Positions 5,956 to 11,425 of a stretch of 11,425 nt of DNA are shown here, piece after piece. The notes under the pieces are model-generated. The model was given only the letters and a program-made list of their open reading frames with translations, did not search any database and was not told where the DNA came from. Every line of letters starts with the position of its first letter. Position 1 is the first letter of the stretch. The position numbers and the translations under genes are program-made. This DNA is from W0P28-013 sp963638355 (GTDB lineage: Bacteria; Bacteroidota; Bacteroidia; Bacteroidales; Paludibacteraceae): positions 1 through 11,425 of the forward strand of contig CAVHRT010000055.1 of assembly GCA_963638355.1 (NCBI GenBank). The letters run 5' to 3'.

Positions 5956-7944
5956 TTACTCCTGATGTAAAATCATCGCTTCGGAGGCGCCAATGCGTAC
6001 GGTGCCAGAGTAGCGACCGAGTCCGTTGGGGTTGATTTTACCATCGCGGCAGACAGCAGTCCACACGCCAGCAGGCAGTTTGTATGAGGTGGCTTGGCGG
6101 TTGCCATTCAGCACCACCAAAATTTCTTTCCATTCGTCGCCATTGGCGTGGTTGCGCAGGGTGTACGCCACTAGGTTTTTGCCCGTTTCCTCATCGAAAA
6201 CAAGATTTTTTGCCACTTGCTCGGCCGAAGTCATGCGGAAGGCTGGGTGTGCCGCGCGCAACGCTATCAGCCCGCGATAGTAGTCGAACAGGTCACGATA
6301 TTTGACTTTGCGGCTCCAGTCGATGGCATTGATGCTGTCGGGCGATTGGTAGCTGTTGTGCACGCCTTTTTTGTCGCGGAAAATCTCTTCGCCAGCAAAA
6401 ATGAAAGGCACGCCTTGCGAAGTCAGCACAATGGTTTGCGCCAATTTGTCCATTTTCAGCAGTTCGCGCTCGCCGATGTTTGGAATGGTTGCGCGTAGTT
6501 TGTCTTTCAGACAAGGATCGTCGTGGCACGACACGTAGTTTATGGTCTGCGCTGGCGTGGTGGCGTAGGCGGTGCTAGTGTGAACCACTTTTGTCAGATC
6601 AACTTGTGGGTGCGCTGTGGCGCCTACAATGCCAAATTTGATGCTCTCTTCGTAGCCATTCCCAACCAGAAAACCGCCATTGTTGCCGTCCATCCAGTTT
6701 CCGCGCATGGCGTCGCGAATGTCGTCGCTGAAGACGGCTGTTGGGTAGATTTTTGGCGCATTTTGTTTTACAGCGCGCAGACTCTCGTCGAGTGTGGAGC
6801 CGCCAGCCGCCCAGCCTTCGCCGTGTATGCTGATGGTCGGGTCAATCTGGTCGAGTGCGGTGCGAATGGCGTTCATCGTCTCGATGTCGTGAATGCCCAT
6901 CAAATCGAAGCGGAAGCCGTCGACGTGATATTCGTTCACCCAGAATTTTACCGATTCAACCATGAAATGGCGCATCATTGGGCGTTCCGAGGCAGTTTCG
7001 TTGCCGCAGCCCGAGGCGTTCGACCAAGTGCTATCGGCATTAAAACGATAGAAATAGCCAGGAACGAGCAGGTTCAGATGCGAATTTTCGCCAACGAAAG
7101 TGTGATTGTAGACCACGTCCATTATCACGCGAATGCCCGCTGCGTGCAGAGCCTGAATCATCTGTTTCATCTCGCGAATGCGCGCCGTGGGATCGTAAGG
7201 ATTGGTGCTATAGCCGCCTTCAGGCACATTGTAGTTTTCGGGATCGTAGCCCCAGTTGTAGCGGTTCGAATCGAGTTCGGTCTCGTCGATCGAGGCATAA
7301 TCGTACGACGGCAAAATCTGCACATGCGTCACACCCAACTCTTTCAAGTGGTCGATGCCAGTTTTTTGTCCTTGTGGCGACACAGTCCCATTTTCGGTGA
7401 ATGCTAGAAATTTTCCGGGAAAATGGCTGCCCGAAGTCGTGTCGATGGAGAAATCGCGCATGTGGACTTCGTAGATCACCGCATCGGTGAAATGTTTCAT
7501 CGCAGGGCGAACATCGTTTTCCCAGCCTTCGGGATTGGTGGCTGCAAGGTCGACAATGGCAGCACGATGTCCATTCACGCCAACGGCTTTTGCCCAAATG
7601 CCGGGCGTTTCGTCGTAGAGTTTGCCATTTTGCCGCACCTGAAAAGTGTAGAATCGTCCCGCCAAATCTTGCTGAATATTGTATTTCCAACTGCCTTGTT
7701 TGTCGCGGCGCATGCTGTAGGTTGCCAGCGGCTCGCCGCCCTGTTCATCGGCATAGATGTGGAGCAGCACCTCGTCGGCAGCGGGCGACCAAGTGCGAAA
7801 ACTTGTGCGCGATGGCGTGTAGATGGCGCCAAGGTCGTCGCCTTCGTAAACGGGATATTCGTCCATGTTCGAGTATTTTGGTTGCATGTTGCAACTTGTT
7901 AAAAATAAGGCTGTTAGCAGCGCGAATGCAAGATTTTTTTTCAT
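5956..7944 (-). CDS. pulA: type I pullulanase (GH13), lipoprotein
   Basis: This 662-residue debranching enzyme hydrolyses alpha-1,6 links in pullulan, glycogen or amylopectin fragments. The start is ATG 7944, which gives a clean signal peptide with lipobox L15-T-S-C18. An upstream in-frame codon at 7989 adds 15 residues encoded by repeat DNA and is rejected. A CBM48-like beta-sandwich spans about 37-130. The GH13 barrel (about 150-560) has the type I pullulanase signature YNWGYDP (229-235). It also has region I DVVYNH (276-281), region II GFRFDLMG (343-350, nucleophile Asp347), region III GEGW (375-378, acid/base Glu376) and region IV SCHDD (472-476, Asp475). A C-terminal beta domain closes the protein. 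As a lipoprotein it would act in the periplasm or on the cell surface. No susCD-like or alpha-amylase gene is adjacent, and it follows the Lnb-like gene by 91 bp. Confidence 0.96.
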   Translation of the reverse strand: MKKNLAFALLTALFLTSCNMQPKYSNMDEYPVYEGDDLGAIYTPSRTSFRTWSPAADEVLLHIYADEQGGEPLATYSMRRDKQGSWKYNIQQDLAGRFYTFQVRQNGKLYDETPGIWAKAVGVNGHRAAIVDLAATNPEGWENDVRPAMKHFTDAVIYEVHMRDFSIDTTSGSHFPGKFLAFTENGTVSPQGQKTGIDHLKELGVTHVQILPSYDYASIDETELDSNRYNWGYDPENYNVPEGGYSTNPYDPTARIREMKQMIQALHAAGIRVIMDVVYNHTFVGENSHLNLLVPGYFYRFNADSTWSNASGCGNETASERPMMRHFMVESVKFWVNEYHVDGFRFDLMGIHDIETMNAIRTALDQIDPTISIHGEGWAAGGSTLDESLRAVKQNAPKIYPTAVFSDDIRDAMRGNWMDGNNGGFLVGNGYEESIKFGIVGATAHPQVDLTKVVHTSTAYATTPAQTINYVSCHDDPCLKDKLRATIPNIGERELLKMDKLAQTIVLTSQGVPFIFAGEEIFRDKKGVHNSYQSPDSINAIDWSRKVKYRDLFDYYRGLIALRAAHPAFRMTSAEQVAKNLVFDEETGKNLVAYTLRNHANGDEWKEILVVLNGNRQATSYKLPAGVWTAVCRDGKINPNGLGRYSGTVRIGASEAMILHQE

Positions 7945-7946
7945 AG

Positions 7947-8020
7947 TTTGAAAGTGAAAAGTCTGTAAAGTGGAAAGTGTATAAAGCAAAAATTAAAAAG
8001 TCTGTAAAGTGTATAAAGTG
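7947..8020. repeat. direct repeats upstream of pulA
   Basis: The 16-mer aaaagtctgtaaagtg occurs at 7957-7972 and again, identical, at 7996-8011, 39 nt apart. Each is followed closely by a tataaag word, and shorter aaagtg words surround them. The block fills most of the 91-bp gap between the Lnb-like stop (8036) and the pulA start (7944), so it is transcribed as the pulA leader or contains its promoter. No clean TAnnTTTG element was found on the minus strand here. Confidence 0.8.
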
Positions 8021-8035
8021 GTTGGTTTCTGCGGA

Positions 8036-9220
8036 TTATTTTTCAATCTGTATTTTTGATTTTGGCTTTTTGATCAGATAGGGAATCAGTCGCACGATCA
8101 TCAGCAAAATGACGAAAATGTTGGCCGTGTGGAATGTTTGCGACGCGGTGAATTGCACAACTAGCGCAATAATCAGCATATTTGTGAGAAAAAGTGCCAT
8201 GCGCCATCTGATGTTTTGCCCGCGTTTGAAAAGCACCATCAGCGCAAAAAATAGCAGCAGCGGATTTGCCCAAAATAGGTTCCAGTTTGCGCCCACAAGC
8301 GGGTGTTGCGAAAAGCACATCAGGTAGAAAATGATGCAGCCAGCCAATCCTACTACGCTGAAAATCAGGCAGTCGGCCCAGCGTGAGATTTTTTTTCTGC
8401 GCCAATCGAAAATGGTGAGCGCAATGCCCAGAATCAGCAAAAAGATGAAAACTGCCGTTGGCGCGAGCAGTGTTGGTGTGTTTTCGATGGGGCGCGCGGG
8501 GCGGTCAACTAGTGTGTGTTGTTCAGCAACGAGTGGCACAATGGTGTCTGGCGATGTTTGAATCCAAGTCTCGGCAAATTCGTCGCGCAGATAGAATGGA
8601 AAGCCGATGGCGCCTTCGTTGCCCGTTTGGCGGTCGGCTTGCGCACCAAGCACCAGCGCAATGCCAAAGGCGGTCCAGTTGTTCCAGCCAATGCAGCCGT
8701 GAATGATGTCGCGGTAGGTGAGATCGCCCGTTGAATAGGCGCAGAGTGCGGGGTGACCGATTGTGCCAAGCACCATGTGGTAGGGGCGTGTGGCGCAGTT
8801 GTCGAACACAAAATTGTAGCGATAGAGCCGATTTTCTGGCTTATAGTTCTCGATGAGTGCATCGAAAAGCGTCTGTCGTTGCGGCAGTGTCAGGTTCAGC
8901 ACTTGTTCGGTGACGGCCGAGCCGCGTTCGGCATAATTTCGGAGGAAAAATGGGGTAGAGCAGAGACCGATTTCGTAGTCGGTGGCTCCCTGCACAAATT
9001 TTGGAATGAAAAAATCTTGCTCAAAATCGAACACGCCGTAGTGGAAAATCATGTCGAGATTGAGCGTGGAATCGCAGATGCGCAGTGCCGAGTGTCCGAA
9101 TTTTTCGTAGACGATATCGCCCGGAGCGCAGGTCACAAGGCTCACGCGACTTTGGTCGGTGAGTTGCGCCCAACCACTGGCGCAAACGAAAAGCAGTATT
9201 ATCGGCAGAAGTTTTTTCAC
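8036..9220 (-). CDS. lnb: Lnb-like lipoprotein N-acyltransferase (DUF4105 domain, membrane C-terminus)
   Basis: This 394-residue envelope protein has a DUF4105/Lnb N-terminal periplasmic domain. Members of this family have been reported to N-acylate lipoproteins in Bacteroides; that assignment comes from family knowledge. Residues 1-18 are a signal peptide. The periplasmic domain (about 20-245) contains GHSALR with His43 and FDNCATR with Cys142, the likely His/Cys catalytic pair. About five TM helices follow, near 252-271, 283-303, 316-332, 340-358 and 364-381, with a basic tail. The start is GTG (CAC at 9218-9220), which gives an M-K-K signal peptide and leaves 6 nt after the glucosaminidase stop. 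The two are therefore one transcript. Other DUF4105 proteins of unknown role have the same outline, so the exact activity is inferred. Confidence 0.8.
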   Translation of the reverse strand: MKKLLPIILLFVCASGWAQLTDQSRVSLVTCAPGDIVYEKFGHSALRICDSTLNLDMIFHYGVFDFEQDFFIPKFVQGATDYEIGLCSTPFFLRNYAERGSAVTEQVLNLTLPQRQTLFDALIENYKPENRLYRYNFVFDNCATRPYHMVLGTIGHPALCAYSTGDLTYRDIIHGCIGWNNWTAFGIALVLGAQADRQTGNEGAIGFPFYLRDEFAETWIQTSPDTIVPLVAEQHTLVDRPARPIENTPTLLAPTAVFIFLLILGIALTIFDWRRKKISRWADCLIFSVVGLAGCIIFYLMCFSQHPLVGANWNLFWANPLLLFFALMVLFKRGQNIRWRMALFLTNMLIIALVVQFTASQTFHTANIFVILLMIVRLIPYLIKKPKSKIQIEK

Positions 9221-9226
9221 ATCGTT

Positions 9227-10129
9227 TTACTGAAGGCGCAGAACCATGCCAGCCTTGGCTTGTGTGCCGTAGGCCATGTTGTTCATTTTGTAGAGTTTTT
9301 TCAGCTTGATGCCGTAGAGTTGTGCCACATCGTGCATCGATTCACCCACCGACACTTTGTGCGTCTCGTAGCGGCGATCAGCGTGATTTTTTTTCATGCC
9401 CAGATAGACGTAATCTTGCGCATTCAGCATGGTCATGTTGTCCATCAGGTCGTTGTAGTAGAGCAGTTTTTTTATCGACATGTGGAATGCTTTTGCCACA
9501 TTGTCAATCTTGTCTTTGGTGATTACTCGCACGCAGCGCACGCCATTGTTCTCAATCTCGATGTAGCCCCAAAGTTGCTCGTAGTTTGGCTCGTCGTCGT
9601 AGAAATTTTTCTCCTCGACCTTCGCTTTTTTGTCCAGTTCGTAGAGTTTGTAGTTCTCTATCAGGCGAATGAGTTTGGCAGGATATTCGGGGTCGGTGGC
9701 GTAACCAGCGCGGCTCAAACCGTAGGCCCACGATTTGTAGTCGGTTATTTCGTACTGAAACAGGAAAGCGTAGCGTTGGCGTTTTAAGAACTGCGAATGG
9801 TCCTCGAACGAGTCGATGGGCTTGCGATATTTACGGAAGCATTCGCCCAATTGGTCGTCGTCTTGCGTGATGGTCTGACCTTTCCAATCGCTGGTGCATT
9901 TAATTCCAAAATGGTTGTTGCCTTCGGTGGCGAGTCGTCCTTCGCCCGCGTTCGATTCCAAGATGGCTTGTGCCATGGTGATGCTGGCTGGAATGGCGTG
10001 TCGCTCCTGCTCGGTGACGGCCAATTCGGAGTATTTGTCGATGTAGGCCTGATATTTCGGGTTCAGGTCTTGCGCCATCAGCGAGGTTACGGCACAACTT
10101 GCTGCAACGAGTAAGGTGATTTTTTTCAT
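9227..10129 (-). CDS. periplasmic glucosaminidase with LysM domain
   Basis: This 300-residue secreted peptidoglycan hydrolase has an N-terminal glucosaminidase (GH73-like) domain, expected to cleave N-acetylglucosamine links in cell-wall glycan. The start is ATG 10129, giving a signal peptide ending at about A19-Q20. An upstream in-frame start at 10201 would add 24 residues that break the signal peptide. The catalytic domain (about 25-165) has the ITMAQAILESNAG block with catalytic-type Glu58, then EGNNHFGIKC (69-78) and the family's LSRAGYATDPEYP (138-150). A degenerate LysM-like unit lies at about 200-245 and a clear LysM repeat at about 255-299 would bind peptidoglycan. It precedes the Lnb-like gene by 6 nt and is probably the first gene of that transcript. 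FlgJ-type or autolysin-type use cannot be told apart. Confidence 0.93.
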   Translation of the reverse strand: MKKITLLVAASCAVTSLMAQDLNPKYQAYIDKYSELAVTEQERHAIPASITMAQAILESNAGEGRLATEGNNHFGIKCTSDWKGQTITQDDDQLGECFRKYRKPIDSFEDHSQFLKRQRYAFLFQYEITDYKSWAYGLSRAGYATDPEYPAKLIRLIENYKLYELDKKAKVEEKNFYDDEPNYEQLWGYIEIENNGVRCVRVITKDKIDNVAKAFHMSIKKLLYYNDLMDNMTMLNAQDYVYLGMKKNHADRRYETHKVSVGESMHDVAQLYGIKLKKLYKMNNMAYGTQAKAGMVLRLQ

Positions 10130-10138
10130 TGTTTTATC

Positions 10139-10171
10139 GTTGAAATTTTGAATTGTTGAATTGTTGTAGGG
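10139..10171. repeat. short-word repeats in glucosaminidase leader
   Basis: Words of the form gttgaa/ttgaattg recur at 10139-10165 and end in gtaggg. The block lies between the glucosaminidase start and its likely promoter, so it would be in the 5' untranslated leader. The words match those at 4912-4935, which are also followed downstream by gtaggg. Confidence 0.65.
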
Positions 10172-10209
10172 TATTTGTGGCAAACATTTTTGCGCCAACA
10201 AACCGATTG

Positions 10210-10217
10210 CAAAGTTA
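10210..10217 (-). promoter_or_regulatory. possible -7 element for the glucosaminidase operon
   Basis: CAAAGTTA on the plus strand reads TAACTTTG on the minus strand, a full match to TAnnTTTG. No clear TTG lies 19-21 nt upstream, so the -33 half is weak. Transcription would start near 10203, giving a leader of about 75 nt that includes the short-word repeats. Confidence 0.45.
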
Positions 10218-10288
10218 CGAAAAGTTTTTTAATTTGCGTTCGATTTGCCATTTTTGCGCCTTCATTTTCCGAAATCTCGCCGAAAAAG

Positions 10289-10319
10289 TTGTTCTGAATT
10301 GGAATTTTTGGTAATTTTG
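10289..10319 (+). promoter_or_regulatory. Bacteroidota-type promoter for the split 5'-nucleotidase genes
   Basis: TTG at 10289-10291, a 20-nt spacer and TAATTTTG at 10312-10319 match the Bacteroides consensus fully. Transcription should begin near 10325, which falls at or just after an in-frame ATG at 10324. This shows that the translation start must be the next ATG, at 10348. Confidence 0.82.
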
Positions 10320-10347
10320 CAAGATGAACTTAACCATTTATTTCTCC

Positions 10348-11076
10348 ATGAAAAAAATCCTATTATTTTGCGCGGCGGCGGCTTTGGTGGGCTGCCGAAA
10401 CGCCAATCCGCACATCGTTCAGTGCGAACTTGTGCCTATCGATGGGCAATGGAACGACTCTGCCATGCAGCAACTCATCGAACCCTATCGCCAAGCACAA
10501 ACGCTGCAAATGAGCGTCGTCATCGGCGAATCGGAACAACTGATGCACGCCGAAAAGCCCGAAGGTCTGCTCAACGCTTTCGTTTCCGACGCTATGTTTG
10601 CGTATGGTAACTCGCTGAAACAGACCGACTTAGCAATCACCAATTTTGGCGGATTGCGCAACGATCTGCCGCAAGGTCCAGTAACTGTTGGTCACGTGAT
10701 GCAGATTATGCCGTTCGACAATGCCATTGTGCTGCTCGAACTTTCGGGCACCGACATGCTGCGCCTTGCCGATGCCATTGCGGCCAAAGGTGGCGAGGTG
10801 GAAACGGGCATGTCGCTCACCATCGGCAAAGATGGAAAAGCCAAAAATGTGCTTCTTGGCGGTCAACCCATCGACACGGCGAAAACCTACCGCGTCATCA
10901 CCACCGACTATCTGTCGTACGGCAACGACCACTTAGAGCCGCTCGCTAGCTACAAAAGCATCGAATTGCCGCAAATTATGCTGCGCGATGTGCTTATCAA
11001 CGCCATCAGCCAACAGACTGCCGCAGGAAAAACCGTAAGTGCAACCCTAAAAAATCAAATCCATGTCGAAAAATAA
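10348..11076 (+). CDS. stand-alone 5'-nucleotidase C-terminal domain lipoprotein
   Basis: This 242-residue lipoprotein consists only of the substrate-binding C-terminal domain of UshA/5'-nucleotidase-type enzymes. Start ATG 10348 is chosen because the promoter's start site lies near 10325 and because it gives a clean signal peptide with lipobox L13-V-G-C16. Family signatures are NFGGLRNDLPQG (99-110, with a substrate-binding-type Arg104), MPFDNAI (121-127) and TTDYLSYGNDHL (185-196). The last stands where the full-length enzymes have a (F/Y)-x-x-GGDG-like loop. No metallophosphatase motif is present, so this protein should not hydrolyse nucleotides alone. The catalytic half is encoded next, overlapping by 14 nt, and the two lipoproteins probably assemble in the periplasm or at the outer membrane to release nucleosides from nucleotides. 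Confidence 0.92.
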   Translation: MKKILLFCAAAALVGCRNANPHIVQCELVPIDGQWNDSAMQQLIEPYRQAQTLQMSVVIGESEQLMHAEKPEGLLNAFVSDAMFAYGNSLKQTDLAITNFGGLRNDLPQGPVTVGHVMQIMPFDNAIVLLELSGTDMLRLADAIAAKGGEVETGMSLTIGKDGKAKNVLLGGQPIDTAKTYRVITTDYLSYGNDHLEPLASYKSIELPQIMLRDVLINAISQQTAAGKTVSATLKNQIHVEK

Positions 11077-11425
11077 ATTCTTCGCCGCGGCTGCGCTCTG
11101 CGTGGCTCTTGGCTTGGCATCGTGCTGCAACCAGCAACCGCGCCAACTCGTCATTCTCCAAAGCAACGATTCGCACAGTCAGATTGAACCTTGCGCCAAT
11201 GGTCAGGGTGGTTATGCAGCGCGCAAACATTTCATCGATAGTATTCGCACCACGCACGACAACGTGCTGCTCATCGATGCAGGCGACATTTTCCAAGGCA
11301 CACCCTATTTTAATATGTTCAACGGGCGGCTCGAGATTGCGGGTTACAACCTGATGGACTACGAGGCTACAACTTTCGGTAACCACGAGTTCGACAAGGG
11401 CATCGACACGCTGGCGGCTCGTATG
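11063..11425 (+). CDS. 5'-nucleotidase catalytic (metallophosphatase) lipoprotein, cut by window end
   Basis: The first 121 codons of a lipoprotein carry the N-terminal calcineurin-like metallophosphatase domain of 5'-nucleotidases. The signal peptide ends at lipobox L18-A-S-C21. Metal-binding motifs appear in the expected order: NDSH (35-38, Asp36 and His38), DAGDIFQGTP (72-81, Asp75) and GNHEFD (106-111, Asn107 and His108). The remaining His motifs lie beyond the window. ATG 11063 overlaps the end of the C-terminal-domain gene by 14 nt in a different frame, so translation is probably coupled. Whether this gene carries its own C-terminal domain cannot be seen. In related Bacteroidota the partner is usually about 290 residues and lacks one. 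Confidence 0.93.
   Translation, partial: MSKNKFFAAAALCVALGLASCCNQQPRQLVILQSNDSHSQIEPCANGQGGYAARKHFIDSIRTTHDNVLLIDAGDIFQGTPYFNMFNGRLEIAGYNLMDYEATTFGNHEFDKGIDTLAARM

Noticed and set aside
6523..7407. 294-aa plus-strand ORF inside pulA
   Set aside because: The opposite strand carries all four GH13 catalytic regions, so this is a shadow frame.
8753..9787. 344-aa plus-strand ORF across the Lnb-like and glucosaminidase genes
   Set aside because: It is antisense to two strongly supported genes and spans their junction. The His/Val/Phe-rich composition is typical of shadow frames here.

Overview
The window looks like chromosomal DNA of a Bacteroidales-type Bacteroidota. Two promoters carry the phylum's consensus (TTG, 20 nt, then TAnnTTTG), no gene has a convincing Shine-Dalgarno sequence, and there are many SPII lipoproteins. 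The gene families also fit: a DUF4105/Lnb-type protein, a glucosaminidase-LysM protein, a type I pullulanase, and a 5'-nucleotidase split into two lipoproteins. Genus cannot be told from the sequence. No rRNA, tRNA, CRISPR array, transposase or integrase was seen.

Layout. Bases 1-163 hold the possible 3' end of an upstream gene and a 7-nt repeat run. From 164 to 4867 the plus strand carries gcvT, a 4HBT hotdog thioesterase, a FabZ-like hotdog dehydratase and an 833-residue MMPL/RND exporter. A 267-bp spacer built almost entirely of short iterated words separates the thioesterase from the dehydratase. The thioesterase, dehydratase and exporter together resemble part of an aryl-polyene/flexirubin-type lipid pathway, but no ketosynthase, ACP or ligase is visible here.

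From 5049 to 5880 lies an accessory-looking patch: a small orphan lipoprotein with its own promoter, a convergent 81-aa ORF whose C-terminus resembles phage structural proteins, a 37-codon ORF that looks like the start of a helix-turn-helix regulator, and a hairpin terminator. This is the most relic-like part of the window.

From 5956 to 10129 the minus strand reads, in order of transcription, glucosaminidase-LysM, then Lnb-like protein (6-bp gap, GTG start), then, after 91 bp, pullulanase lipoprotein. From 10348 to the window end the plus strand reads a lipoprotein made only of the UshA/5'-nucleotidase C-terminal domain. It overlaps by 14 nt a lipoprotein carrying the catalytic metallophosphatase domain, which is cut by the window end.

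Most products act at the cell envelope: lipid export, lipoprotein maturation, peptidoglycan cleavage, alpha-glucan debranching and nucleotide salvage. The recurring short-word repeats in nearly every intergenic gap are the main feature not explained by genes.
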